Assembly (NCBI RefSeq): GCF_004571025.1
Contig: NZ_SPQT01000002.1
Span: forward strand, 496,001-560,000
DNA from: Bradyrhizobium niftali
GTDB lineage: Bacteria > Pseudomonadota > Alphaproteobacteria > Rhizobiales > Xanthobacteraceae
DNA length: 64,000 bases
Direction: 5' to 3'
Shown: piece by piece, positions 26,656 through 35,990 of the stretch
Layout of the letters: each line of letters starts with the position of its first letter
How positions within the stretch are numbered: position 1 is the first letter of the stretch
Notes under the pieces: generated by a model
What the model was told of the DNA's origin: nothing
The model's database searches: none
Seen by the model: only the letters and a program-made list of their open reading frames with translations
Made by a program: the position numbers and the translations under genes

Positions 26656-29316
26656 ATGATCGTACGAATTTATTCAGCCTTCCTGGCGGCGTTGCTGCTG
26701 CTGTCGCCATGCACGAAATCGGATGCCGCGGAATCATCGGGCCTGGATGCGAGGCCCGGCTGGATCGACCCGGGTTGGCGGCGAACGGTCGCCCGTCATA
26801 CCGTTACATTCGACGAGACCGGGCTGAGCAACGAGGTCTTCGAGTTCGAGATCAAGGCGCTCGACGAGAAGGGCGCCGAGGCGATCGCGCAACAGAGTTT
26901 TCAGTACAACAGCTATTTTGACGAATTGTCGTCAACGGAGCTTGCCACCCTCAAGGCCGATGGCAGCGTGATCGCGGTCGACGAGCGTGCCATTCGCGAT
27001 CAACCGGCCTCGACGGATTCCTCTTCGCCCTATTTTGACGAAGTCCGCAACCGGATCATCGCCTTTCCGCATGTTGCCCCCGGCGACAGCATCCGCGGTC
27101 GTCTTGTTTACAGAGCGAAGCAGGCGAGATTTCCAGGCGAGTTCGCGCGCGTGTGGAGCGAGCCCGCGAGCCAACCGCCCGAATTGCTCGAAGTGATCGT
27201 GGACGGACCGGCATCGAGACCGTTGCGGATCGCACAGCGCAATGTCGAGCACTCGGAAGAGAGGGGCAACGATCGCATCGTCCATCGCGCGCGTTTCCGG
27301 CAGGACACGCCGAGGCCCGGCCAGATCGACGATGAGACTCTCTCATACGCCGCGCGTTTCGAGGTGAGCACGTTTGCCGATTATGCGGCTTTCGCGGCGG
27401 CTCTGAACGCCCGCAACGCGCCCATGGCGCGACCGGACGAGAAGATCACACGACTTTCGCGGGAGATCGTCGGCGAGGCGACGGGCTCGCGGGCGAAGGT
27501 CGAACGCATCTACAATTGGGTGGCCCGCAATATCCGCTACGTCGGAATTGGACTGGAGGACGGCGGCTGGACCTCACAGCCGGCCTCTGCCGTGCTGGCC
27601 TCGCGCTACGGCGATTGCAAGGCGCATGCGACACTGTTCAAGGCGCTGCTTGCTGCGCAGGGCATAGAGGCCAATCTGGTCGCGGTGAACGCGGGCGCGA
27701 GATACACGCTCACCGAAGTGGCGACGCCGAATTTTGACCACGCGATCGCTTACGTCCCGGAGATTGACCAGTATCTCGATCCGACAGCCTCCCTCTTCGC
27801 CTTCGGGGCGCTGCCGCCGGAGCTTGCGGGCAAGCCGGTCCTCAACGTCGACAAGGGCACCATGGGGCGGATCCCCCTGATCGGGGCGGCACGGTTCGTC
27901 CTGGCGGCGGAAACGAACTACGTCCTGGACAGGGACGGGAAGCGCGAGGCACGGTCGATCCTGTCCGGCACCGGTATCGGCGCGCAACTGGGACGCGTGT
28001 TCGCGCAAGGACTGGACGACACGGACCGGCGCATGACCGCCAGGAATCTGATTGAGCAGGCCGGCCTGGCCGGCAATGGCGACTACACCTATCCCAATCC
28101 GCGCGAACTGACCGACGAGTTCGCGATCACGTCCACGTTTCAGATTACCAAGCCGGTCGGTCTCGACCGGCCAAACCGCGTCAGGATGCTGCCTTTGACC
28201 GATCCGAGGCGATCGCTGCTGCGGCTGGCCGTGCGCCAGTCCAATGGTCGGCCTTTCAGCTGCCGGCCGATGGAATACCGCGAGGCCGCGTCACTGACGA
28301 TTCCCGATAACGTCTTCTTTTACGAGAAGCCCGCGCCGATCGACTATTCGCAGACATTCGAAGGCCGGACGGGCTACGGATCAGTCCGCGGCCGGATCGA
28401 GGTTCGCGGCACCATCGACCTCGATGGCAAGATCATCCGCTCCAAGGCCGTCCTTCGCCTTACGCTCGACGCGCCGGTCTGTCCGGCGGAGTTCGCCGCG
28501 ATCATCGAGAAGGGCTTCGACAAGCTCGACGAGTTCAAATACGCGCCGATCGGCCTCACCCCGAAGGGAGCGTTCTCGGTCGTTGAAGCCAGCGCCGACT
28601 ACACCGAGGGGGCGAACGCCTACCTTGCTCACGATTTCGAACGCGCGATGGAGCGGTTGAAGCCGCTCGCCGAAATCGGCAACGCCCGTGCGCAGGCCCA
28701 TGTGGGGGCGATGTATCGGGACGGAAGCGGAACCAAGCGTGATGCCGGGGAGGCGGTCAAATGGTTTCGCCTGGCCGCCGAGCAGGGCGATCCCTATAGC
28801 CAGGAGCAACTTGCTTACCTCCAGGAAGATGGGCCGGCGCAAGTTCGCGACGTGAAGCAGGCGGCTGATTGGTACGCCAAGGCGGCGGAGCAGGGGAGGG
28901 CCTACAGCCAGATGCGCCTTGCCGCCATGTACCGGGACGGCCGCGGTGTTCCACAGGACCTTGCCGCGGCCTTCGATCTGTTTTCGCGGGCGGCGGAGCA
29001 GGGCAACAGCTACGCGCAGATGAGTCTCGGCCTGTTGCACATCAAAGGGCAGGGCGTGCCGCAGGACCTTGCCAAGGGCATATCCCTGCTGCGCATGGCC
29101 GCCGAGCAGAACGACAGCTCCGCTCAATACAATCTGGGCTGGGCCTATGAGAGTGGTACCGGTGTGCCGAAGGACGCACAGCAGGCAATCCAGTGGTACA
29201 CCAAGGCGTACGATCGCGGAAACGAGCAGGCAGGCGCTCATCTTTACGAACTGACGCGCAGCGGCGGTTCCTTCTGGGGCTCGCTCTTCGGTCGTCTCGG
29301 CCTCGCTCGATGGTAG
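26656..29316 (+). CDS. DUF3857/transglutaminase-like protein fused to Sel1 repeats
   Basis: An 886-residue exported protein. A signal peptide covers about residues 1-25. Residues 30-240 match the DUF3857 beta-rich domain that often precedes transglutaminase folds. A transglutaminase-like core follows with a complete triad: Cys321 in RYGDCKAHA, His362 in NFDHAIAY and an aspartate in QYLDPTAS. A DUF3858-type beta region leads to a run of about five Sel1-like (TPR-type) repeats from about residue 655 to 870, each with an AxxWFxxAAEQG pattern. The fusion suggests a periplasmic enzyme with its own protein-binding platform. ATG at 26656 starts the signal peptide. The substrate is unknown. Confidence 0.88.
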   Translation: MIVRIYSAFLAALLLLSPCTKSDAAESSGLDARPGWIDPGWRRTVARHTVTFDETGLSNEVFEFEIKALDEKGAEAIAQQSFQYNSYFDELSSTELATLKADGSVIAVDERAIRDQPASTDSSSPYFDEVRNRIIAFPHVAPGDSIRGRLVYRAKQARFPGEFARVWSEPASQPPELLEVIVDGPASRPLRIAQRNVEHSEERGNDRIVHRARFRQDTPRPGQIDDETLSYAARFEVSTFADYAAFAAALNARNAPMARPDEKITRLSREIVGEATGSRAKVERIYNWVARNIRYVGIGLEDGGWTSQPASAVLASRYGDCKAHATLFKALLAAQGIEANLVAVNAGARYTLTEVATPNFDHAIAYVPEIDQYLDPTASLFAFGALPPELAGKPVLNVDKGTMGRIPLIGAARFVLAAETNYVLDRDGKREARSILSGTGIGAQLGRVFAQGLDDTDRRMTARNLIEQAGLAGNGDYTYPNPRELTDEFAITSTFQITKPVGLDRPNRVRMLPLTDPRRSLLRLAVRQSNGRPFSCRPMEYREAASLTIPDNVFFYEKPAPIDYSQTFEGRTGYGSVRGRIEVRGTIDLDGKIIRSKAVLRLTLDAPVCPAEFAAIIEKGFDKLDEFKYAPIGLTPKGAFSVVEASADYTEGANAYLAHDFERAMERLKPLAEIGNARAQAHVGAMYRDGSGTKRDAGEAVKWFRLAAEQGDPYSQEQLAYLQEDGPAQVRDVKQAADWYAKAAEQGRAYSQMRLAAMYRDGRGVPQDLAAAFDLFSRAAEQGNSYAQMSLGLLHIKGQGVPQDLAKGISLLRMAAEQNDSSAQYNLGWAYESGTGVPKDAQQAIQWYTKAYDRGNEQAGAHLYELTRSGGSFWGSLFGRLGLARW

Positions 29317-29559
29317 AGGGCGGCACTCCCGATCGTTCCGCACCTTGACGATCGGCCGATATGGCCTTATAGCCGCGCGCCATGATCAACGCCGCGACCA
29401 TTCTGTTCGCCCGTCGCCGCCGCCGCTCTTTAGCGGTTTGGGCGGTCGATCGCGTTTGAGATCATCGTCTTTGCCGCTGGATCCGATCCGCGGCATTCTC
29501 TCTCCTGTCAGCGCGATCTGATCCGGCGGCCCCCCGAGGAGGCCCAGCAGGAGACCACG

Positions 29560-30228
29560 ATGTACACGCCACCCTTTTTCAAGCAGGACCGCGCTGCGAG
29601 CCTGAAATTCGCAAGCGAGCGCGGCTTCGGCACGATGTGCGCCTTCGACGGCCACAAGCCGGTCGCCTCGCCGCTGCCGTTCTACCTGACCTATGCCGCC
29701 GACGGCACGCCGCAGGCCGCCTTTCATGTTGCCCGTCACAATCCGCTGCTAAAGCTTGCGGATGGCGCAACCTCCTGGCTGCTCGCGGTCAACGGCCCCG
29801 ATGCCTATGTATCGCCCGACTGGTACGTCTCGCCGGATCAGGTGCCGACCTGGCTCTACCAGTCGGTGCATCTGAGCGGGCCGGTGAAGCTGTTGTCGGA
29901 CGACGAGCTGGCGGTGCAGATCGACACGCTCAGCGACAAGTTCGAGAACTGGTTGTTGCCGAAGAAGCCGTGGACATCGGCGAAGATGACGGCAGGCCGG
30001 CTGGAAGCGTTGAAGAAGGGAATCGTGGGTCTGGTCATGACGGTTGAAGAGGTCGAAGGCAGCTTCAAGCTCAACCAGCACAAATCGGACGCCGACTATA
30101 CCGCGATCGCCAACGCGCTCGGTGCGCAACCCGCTGCCGACGCCAGAGAGATTGCACAACTGATGCAGGACGTGAGGCCGGAAGCCTTCGCGGCCGAAAC
30201 CAACAAGCTCGAAAGGAGCGTGCCATGA
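29560..30228 (+). CDS. PaiB-like FMN-binding negative transcriptional regulator family protein
   Basis: A 222-residue protein of the PaiB/FMN_bind_2 family with a split-barrel flavin-binding fold. Hallmarks are [17 protein letters not shown] at the start, [12 protein letters not shown], and [11 protein letters not shown]. The segment [20 protein letters not shown] with [14 protein letters not shown] is the family C-terminal signature. In Bacillus PaiB represses sporulation and protease genes, but most members may simply bind FMN or heme. It overlaps argC by an ATGA junction, so the two are cotranscribed. Confidence 0.92.
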   Translation: MYTPPFFKQDRAASLKFASERGFGTMCAFDGHKPVASPLPFYLTYAADGTPQAAFHVARHNPLLKLADGATSWLLAVNGPDAYVSPDWYVSPDQVPTWLYQSVHLSGPVKLLSDDELAVQIDTLSDKFENWLLPKKPWTSAKMTAGRLEALKKGIVGLVMTVEEVEGSFKLNQHKSDADYTAIANALGAQPAADAREIAQLMQDVRPEAFAAETNKLERSVP

Positions 30229-31208
30229 GCCTTACTGAGACCAAACAGGCCCCGAAGGCGGGCGCAGCGACCAAGCCCGCCACCGTCTTCGTCGACGGCG
30301 GCTCCGGCACCACCGGGCTCGGCATCAACGAGCGGCTGAAGCTCCAGAGCGACGTCACCGTGAAGACGATCGCCGACGACAGGCGCAAGGATCCCGCGGC
30401 GAAGAAGGCGCTGATGGAGGAGGTCGATCTCGTCATCCTCTGCCTGCCCGACGATGCCGCGAAGGAAACAGTGGCGCTGGTCGACAGCATGGGCACGGCG
30501 GCGCCGAAGGTGCTGGACGCTTCCACCGCGTACCGGGTCGCGCCCGACTGGGCCTACGGCTTTCCGGAGCTGACGCCGGACCAGGCCAGCAAGATCAAGG
30601 CCGCGAAGAAGGTCTCCAATCCCGGCTGCTATCCGACCGGTGCGATCGCGCTATTGCGGCCGATGGTCGATGCCGGCCTGTTGCCGCCCGATTATCCCGT
30701 CACCGTCAACGCGGTGAGTGGTTATTCCGGCGGCGGCAAGTCGATGATCGCGAGCTTTGAAGACGGCAGCGCGCCGTCCTTCGAGCTCTACGGCCTCGGC
30801 TTCGAGCACAAGCATCTGCCGGAGATGCAGCTCTATTCGAACCTGACGCGGCGGCCGATCTTCATTCCCTCGGTCGCCAACTACCGGCAGGGCATGCTGG
30901 TCTCGGTGCCACTCCAGCTCGACACGCTGCCGGGCAAGCCCAGCGGTGCGGACCTTCAGGCCGCGCTGGCCAAGCGTTACGCCGGCTCGAAATACGTCTC
31001 GGTGATGCCGCTCCAGAACGAGGCGACCAAGGGCGGCAAGCTCGAGCCGGAGGCGCTCAACGAGACCAACATGCTCGAGCTCCACGTCTTCGCCAGCGAC
31101 AAATATCACCAGGCGGTGCTGGTCGCGCGGCTCGACAATCTCGGCAAGGGCGCCTCGGGTGCGGCCGTGCAGAACATGCGGCTGATGCTGGGCTTGTCGG
31201 AGGAGTAG
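30225..31208 (+). CDS. argC: N-acetyl-gamma-glutamyl-phosphate reductase, type 2
   Basis: A 327-residue enzyme of arginine synthesis that reduces N-acetylglutamyl phosphate to the semialdehyde with NADPH. The short type 2 form is indicated by [13 protein letters not shown] near residue 25, the catalytic cysteine in [11 protein letters not shown] and the later [12 protein letters not shown]. The start overlaps the stop of the PaiB-like gene (ATGA), an unusual partner for argC. A palindromic repeat follows the stop. No other arg genes are nearby. Confidence 0.94.
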   Translation: MSLTETKQAPKAGAATKPATVFVDGGSGTTGLGINERLKLQSDVTVKTIADDRRKDPAAKKALMEEVDLVILCLPDDAAKETVALVDSMGTAAPKVLDASTAYRVAPDWAYGFPELTPDQASKIKAAKKVSNPGCYPTGAIALLRPMVDAGLLPPDYPVTVNAVSGYSGGGKSMIASFEDGSAPSFELYGLGFEHKHLPEMQLYSNLTRRPIFIPSVANYRQGMLVSVPLQLDTLPGKPSGADLQAALAKRYAGSKYVSVMPLQNEATKGGKLEPEALNETNMLELHVFASDKYHQAVLVARLDNLGKGASGAAVQNMRLMLGLSEE

Positions 31209-31219
31209 GGCAGCCTCGT

Positions 31220-31272
31220 GCCCCGGACGCAGCGCAACGCTTCTTCGGCGTGATGCGCTGCAGAGCCGGGGC
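31220..31272. repeat. palindromic intergenic repeat
   Basis: Inverted repeat with outer arms GCCCCGG / CCGGGGC and inner arms GCAGCGCA / TGCGCTGC, 12 bases after argC. It can form a long hairpin and may end the argC transcript or stabilise it. The form matches common Bradyrhizobium intergenic palindromes. Confidence 0.75.
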
Positions 31273-31292
31273 CTGGCGCAACGCGCCGTCAC

Positions 31293-31643
31293 TCACTGCA
31301 AAACAATGTCGGCTGGAAACGGTCGAACAGGGCGGCCGGCGCAAACATTCTTGCGGGCCGCCACGGCCTCGCGGCGATACGTCTCGAGGTCGCCGAGCAA
31401 GCGGTCGGAGATTTCGCAGACGTCCCGATGGTCGTTCGCATAATCGACCGCGGCGCTCCAGGCGCGCGAGGCCCGGATATAGGCGTCGCAGCGGTCCGAC
31501 ATCAAGGCGCGCGTCGTCGGTTTTGAGGCTTCGACAGCCTCGCTGCGCAGGCTTCGCAATTCAGGGCATGGCGCCTGCGCGCCGGCCTCGCGACATGATC
31601 CGGCGAGCGCGAGTACCGCGAGGACTGGCAAAAGGATCCGCAT
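31293..31643 (-). CDS. small exported protein of unknown function
   Basis: A 116-residue protein with a signal peptide (MRILLPVLAVLALAG...) that could be cut after AGA. SCREAG gives an imperfect lipobox, so lipid attachment is doubtful. The mature part has four cysteines (APCPEL, DRCDAY, DVCEIS, NVCAGR), which could pair as two disulfides in the periplasm, and is otherwise helical. No family recognised. It stands between argC and the MAPEG gene. Confidence 0.65.
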   Translation of the reverse strand: MRILLPVLAVLALAGSCREAGAQAPCPELRSLRSEAVEASKPTTRALMSDRCDAYIRASRAWSAAVDYANDHRDVCEISDRLLGDLETYRREAVAARKNVCAGRPVRPFPADIVLQ

Positions 31644-31725
31644 CGGGATTCCCCCGCTTCGGTTGCTACCGTGCGAGGATATCTTTGGATTGCAGCAGCG
31701 TCCAGCGACCCTCGACGCTGCTGTT

Positions 31726-32124
31726 TCAAACCACCTTGAAGATCGCCAGCGCCAGCACGGCCTGCGCGAGGAAGCCGACGGTAAAGGCCAGGGTGCGGAA
31801 CACCGGGATTCCCATGGCGTAGACGATCAGATGTGCGACGCGCGACCAGAAGTAGACGGCGCAGGCGAGCACGGTCCATTTCGTGGAATAGTCGATGGCG
31901 TTCAGGATCAGCACCAGCGGCGCGAACAGCACGAGGTTCTCGACGGCGTTGTCATGCGCGAACATCAGGCGGTTCGCCCATTCCGACTGCGGCTTGTCGC
32001 CGCGCGAGGGATTGGCCAGCGCGCCACTGAGACCTCGAACCTGGCAGCGGTTGATGGTGTAGGGAATCCAGAGGATCCCGGTCAGGATCACCGTCAGTGT
32101 CAGCCAGAACAATTCGCGCGTCAT
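31726..32124 (-). CDS. MAPEG family membrane protein
   Basis: A 132-residue protein with four hydrophobic helices in the MAPEG arrangement. RGLSGALANPSRGD after helix 1 and RLMFAHDNAVENLVLFAPLVL in helix 2 contain the family's E-N and R residues, which in studied members bind glutathione. The bacterial role is undefined; detoxification or lipid peroxide metabolism are possible. Separated from phaC by 62 bases on the same strand, downstream of it, so it may be cotranscribed with phaC. Confidence 0.88.
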   Translation of the reverse strand: MTRELFWLTLTVILTGILWIPYTINRCQVRGLSGALANPSRGDKPQSEWANRLMFAHDNAVENLVLFAPLVLILNAIDYSTKWTVLACAVYFWSRVAHLIVYAMGIPVFRTLAFTVGFLAQAVLALAIFKVV

Positions 32125-32186
32125 GGTGCGGTCCCCTCTCTCGTCGCAGTGCTAAAGGCGAGCTTATACAAGCGCAGGAGATTCCG

Positions 32187-33995
32187 CTATGCGCGAACCC
32201 TGACATAGCTGCCGGGCGCATCCTCGATCGGGGGGAGCGTCTCGCTGCCGACTGTGCGCGCCGGGACTTCCTCGGGATCGAGCTCGCCCAGCCATTGCCG
32301 CCAGTCCGGCCACCACGAGCCCTTGTGCTCGACCGCGCCCTTCATCCACTCGGCGACGTTGACGTCCTTGATGTTGTCGTTGGTCCAGTACTGGTACTTG
32401 TTCGAGGCGGGTGGGTTGACCACGCCGGCGATGTGGCCCGAGCCGGACAGCACGTATTTCACCGGGCCGCCGAAGAACTGCGAGCCGTACAGCACCGACT
32501 CGGCCGGCGCGATGTGGTCCTCGCGGGTGGCGAGGTTGTAGACGGGCACCTTGACCTTGGAGAGATCGAGCAGCGTGTTGTCGAGCACCATCGTGCCGGT
32601 CGACAGCCGGTTCTCCAGATAGCAATTGCGCAGGTAATAGGAATGGTTCGACGCGGTCATGCGCGTCGCATCCGAATTCCAGTGCAACAGGTCGAACGCG
32701 CTCGGCTGCTGGCCTTTCAAATAGTTGCTGACGACATAGGACCAGATCAAATCGTTGGAGCGCAGCATGTTGAAGGCCATCGCCATCTTCGAGCCTTCGA
32801 GCACGCCGGCGGCCCTCATGTCCTGCTCGAGCGATGCGATCTGCTCCTCGTCGACGAACACAAGGAGATCGCCGGCATGAGTGAAGTCGACCTGCGCCGC
32901 GAAGAACGTCGCGGACGACACGCGCTGGCGGCGTTTCTCGGCGAGCCAGGCCAGCGTGGTCGCGAGCATCGTGCCGCCGACACAATAGCCGGCGGTGTGC
33001 ACCTTCATCTCGCCGGTGACCTTCTCGATCACGTCCATTGCCGTGAGCGGGCCTTCCTTCATGTAGTCTTCCCAGCTCTTGTTGCCGAGCCGCTTGTCGG
33101 GATTGACCCATGAGATCACGAACACGGTGATGCCCTGGTCGACGCACCACTTGATGTAGGATTTCTCCGGCTTGAGATCGAGGATGTAGAACTTGTTGAT
33201 CCAGGGCGGCACGATCAGGAGCGGGGTGCGCAGCACGTTCTCCGTGGTCGGAGAATACTGGATGAGCTGCATCATCTCGTTCTGGTAGATCACCTTGCCC
33301 GGCGTCGTCGCCATGTTGACGCCGACGAGGAGATTGTCCGGGTTGGACTGGCGGATCTTCAGCATGCCCTTGCCGGCGGCGATGTCCTCGGCCAGCATCT
33401 TCAGGCCGCGCGCGAGATTGTCGCCGCTGCTCGCCACCGTCTCGCGCAGCACTTCCGGATTGGTCAGCACGAAATTCGAGGGCGACAGCGCGTTGGTGAT
33501 CTGCTGGACGTAGAACTCGGCCTTGCGGCGGGTCTGCGGATCAAGCCCCTCAGCGTCGCGCACCAGCTCCTGCGCCCATCTGGTGGTGAGCAGATAGAGC
33601 TGCATCACGAAATCGAAGAACTGGTTCGACTTCCATTCCGGGTCGGCAAAGCGCTTGTCGCGCGGCGAGGGCGCGATTGCGGGCGGGGCCTCCTGACCGG
33701 CCATGCGGCGCGCCGCCGACCCCCAGAGGTCGAGATAGTCCTTGGCGAGCTTGGTCTGGAGATCGGAGGAGCGGGACGTGTCCGACAGCCAGTATTCGGC
33801 AACCGATGTGAAGGCCTTGACGGCTTCGGTGAGCTCGGCCGGCGGACGGTCCTGCACCTCGCCGCTCTCGCGCGGCTTGAGGAAGGCGGCCAGCGCCTTG
33901 CCGCCGCTCTCCATCGCCCGCGCGACATTCATCGCGAAGGCTTCCGCATCGAACTTCGTCTCGGGTTTGGGCGTGTCGGTCGTGGCCATACTCAT
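32187..33995 (-). CDS. phaC: class I poly(R)-hydroxyalkanoate synthase
   Basis: A 602-residue PHA synthase that polymerises 3-hydroxyacyl-CoA into storage granules. The lipase-like box with the catalytic cysteine is AGYCVGGTM (Cys338), the aspartate is in REDHIAPAES and the histidine in GSGHIAGVVNPP. Length and lack of a PhaE or PhaR partner fit class I. The PhaC_N domain spans about 105-275, and NQMMQLIQYSP-like sequence lies near 255. No phaA, phaB, phaZ or phasin gene is in the window, so this copy is separate from them. ATG at 33995 with MSMATTDTP. Confidence 0.95.
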   Translation of the reverse strand: MSMATTDTPKPETKFDAEAFAMNVARAMESGGKALAAFLKPRESGEVQDRPPAELTEAVKAFTSVAEYWLSDTSRSSDLQTKLAKDYLDLWGSAARRMAGQEAPPAIAPSPRDKRFADPEWKSNQFFDFVMQLYLLTTRWAQELVRDAEGLDPQTRRKAEFYVQQITNALSPSNFVLTNPEVLRETVASSGDNLARGLKMLAEDIAAGKGMLKIRQSNPDNLLVGVNMATTPGKVIYQNEMMQLIQYSPTTENVLRTPLLIVPPWINKFYILDLKPEKSYIKWCVDQGITVFVISWVNPDKRLGNKSWEDYMKEGPLTAMDVIEKVTGEMKVHTAGYCVGGTMLATTLAWLAEKRRQRVSSATFFAAQVDFTHAGDLLVFVDEEQIASLEQDMRAAGVLEGSKMAMAFNMLRSNDLIWSYVVSNYLKGQQPSAFDLLHWNSDATRMTASNHSYYLRNCYLENRLSTGTMVLDNTLLDLSKVKVPVYNLATREDHIAPAESVLYGSQFFGGPVKYVLSGSGHIAGVVNPPASNKYQYWTNDNIKDVNVAEWMKGAVEHKGSWWPDWRQWLGELDPEEVPARTVGSETLPPIEDAPGSYVRVRA

Positions 33996-34249
33996 GCGCA
34001 GAACAGTAACGATTCATTCCGTATTCGTCACCGCGAAGCTCGCATCTTTGACGTTAAACACTCTCGAAGATGTGTTGCACTGCGACAAATTTTCTTGGTT
34101 CCGTCACAATCGAGCCGCACCGCTCGGCTTGGTAGCACCGGGCTGTTTTCTCGCTCGGACCATTTGGGCAGCAATGGTTTGAGCTTGGGCGTGGTCTTGG
34201 GTAAGGTTGCCCGGGGCCGTGCTTTGGGACGAGTAGGGGAATTTCCCAA

Positions 34250-34525
34250 GTGTTGGCGTTGAGGGACCTGCAAAAGTCGCTGCTGATCGGTGGCGCGCTG
34301 CTGAGCGTGGCGTTCGCGCTGGGCGGCTGTTCGAGTCAGCTCGCGGATATGACGCCTGCGGATGCGCAGGCGCATGCCCGGGAGCCCGGCAGCTATCTGC
34401 CGGTGCATGATCTGCCGCCGGAGCGCGATCAGGCGGTCATTCCGCCGGACCAGCGCGCCAAGATCGAGGCCGAGCTTGCCGCCGCGCGCGACCGCCAGGC
34501 GGTCGCCGCCAAGGACGCCAAATGA
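34250..34525 (+). CDS. small lipoprotein of unknown function
   Basis: A 91-residue protein with a signal peptide and a good lipobox (FALGGC, cysteine at about residue 26), so it should be lipid-anchored in the envelope. The mature part is short, polar and helical, with DMTPADAQAHAREPGSYLP and a C-terminal A/K/D-rich helix. GTG at 34250 is the likely start. Nothing in the neighbourhood states its role; phaC is divergent and the aminotransferase follows after 215 bases. Confidence 0.7.
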   Translation: MLALRDLQKSLLIGGALLSVAFALGGCSSQLADMTPADAQAHAREPGSYLPVHDLPPERDQAVIPPDQRAKIEAELAAARDRQAVAAKDAK

Positions 34526-34740
34526 GGCGGTGCAAGGTAATCGCTGGCGCGACCGCCTTGGCGTGCTAAAAAGACCTCTGTTCAGCCGAGAGTCAGGGCG
34601 AACGACTTCAGCCTTCGTCGTCGAAAATTGCTCTAAGCATTTGATTTGGAGTAATTTTTGCGAAAGGGGCGGCTCGTCTTCGAACGGCCGTCCTAGCTTG
34701 TCGATTCTGTCCTGACCGGGTGCCCGGAGCCCAGAGAGCC

Positions 34741-35961
34741 ATGGAAGAGTTTTACCGCATCCGCCGCCTTCCGCCTTACGTGTTCGAGCAGGTCAACCGG
34801 GCCAAGGCGGCCGCGCGGAACGCTGGTGCCGACATCATCGACCTCGGCATGGGCAATCCGGACCTGCCGGCGCCGCCGCACGTGCTGGAGAAGCTCAAGG
34901 AGACGCTCGGCAAGCCCCGCACCGACCGCTACTCGGCCTCCCGTGGCATCCCTGGCTTGCGCCGGGCCCAGGCCGGCTACTACGCCCGCCGCTTCGGCGT
35001 GAAGCTCAACCCCGACACCCAGGTGGTGGCGACGCTGGGCTCGAAGGAGGGCTTTGCCAACGTGGCGCAGGCGATCACCGCGCCGGGCGACGTCATCCTC
35101 TGCCCCAACCCGAGCTACCCGATTCACGCCTTCGGCTTCTTGATGGCGGGCGGCGTGATCCGCTCGGTGCCTTCCGAGCCGACGCCGCAGTTTTTCGAGG
35201 CGGTGGAACGGGCGATCGTACATTCGATCCCGAAGCCGCTGGCGCTCGTGGTCTGCTATCCCTCGAACCCGACCGCCTATGTCGCGAGCCTCGACTTCTA
35301 CAAGGACCTCGTTGCCTTCGCGAAGAAGCACGAGATCCTGATCCTGTCCGATCTCGCCTATGCCGAGGTCTATTTCGATGAGAACAACCCGCCGCCCTCG
35401 GTGCTCCAGGTGCCCGGCGCGATGGACGTCGCCGTCGAGTTCACCTCGATGTCGAAGACCTATTCGATGGCCGGCTGGCGCATGGGCTTTGCGGTCGGCA
35501 ATGAGCGCGTGATCGCGGCGCTCGCCCGCGTCAAATCCTATCTCGATTACGGCGCCTTCACGCCGGTGCAGGTCGCCGCGACCGCCGCGCTGAATGGCCC
35601 CGACGATTGCATCAAGGAGATGCGCGACACCTACCGCAAGCGCCGTGATGCGCTGGTGGAATCGTTCGGCCGCGCCGGCTGGGAGATTCCGCCGCCGGAA
35701 GCCTCGATGTTCGCCTGGGTGCCGCTGCCGGAAGCCTTCCGCAGCGTCGGCAGCATGCAGTTCGCGACCCTGATGGTGGAGAAATCCGGCGTCGCGGTGT
35801 CGCCCGGCGTCGGCTTCGGCGAGCATGGTGAAGGATATGTCCGCATCGCCATGGTGGAAAACGAGCAACGGATCAGGCAGGCCGCGCGCGGCGTGCGCCG
35901 CTTCCTTGAAAGCGGCATCGAAACGTTGCACAACGTCGTTCCGCTCGCCAACCGGCGCTAA
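34741..35961 (+). CDS. class I/II aminotransferase (AlaC/LL-DAP aminotransferase-like)
   Basis: A 406-residue PLP aminotransferase of fold type I. The PLP lysine is in SMSKTYSMAGWRMG; CYPSNPTA and LSDLAYAEVYF are the phosphate- and ring-contact segments, and the arginine for substrate carboxylate is in GYVRIAMVEN. Members next to homoserine dehydrogenase in alphaproteobacteria are annotated as LL-diaminopimelate aminotransferase or as glutamate-pyruvate (AlaC) transaminase; I cannot separate these. ATG at 34741 gives MEEFYRIRRLPPYVFEQ, the conserved N-terminus. It is 29 bases ahead of hom, so they form an operon. Confidence 0.9.
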   Translation: MEEFYRIRRLPPYVFEQVNRAKAAARNAGADIIDLGMGNPDLPAPPHVLEKLKETLGKPRTDRYSASRGIPGLRRAQAGYYARRFGVKLNPDTQVVATLGSKEGFANVAQAITAPGDVILCPNPSYPIHAFGFLMAGGVIRSVPSEPTPQFFEAVERAIVHSIPKPLALVVCYPSNPTAYVASLDFYKDLVAFAKKHEILILSDLAYAEVYFDENNPPPSVLQVPGAMDVAVEFTSMSKTYSMAGWRMGFAVGNERVIAALARVKSYLDYGAFTPVQVAATAALNGPDDCIKEMRDTYRKRRDALVESFGRAGWEIPPPEASMFAWVPLPEAFRSVGSMQFATLMVEKSGVAVSPGVGFGEHGEGYVRIAMVENEQRIRQAARGVRRFLESGIETLHNVVPLANRR

Positions 35962-35990
35962 TTCTCTTCGACAGGTTTTCGATAAGCATC

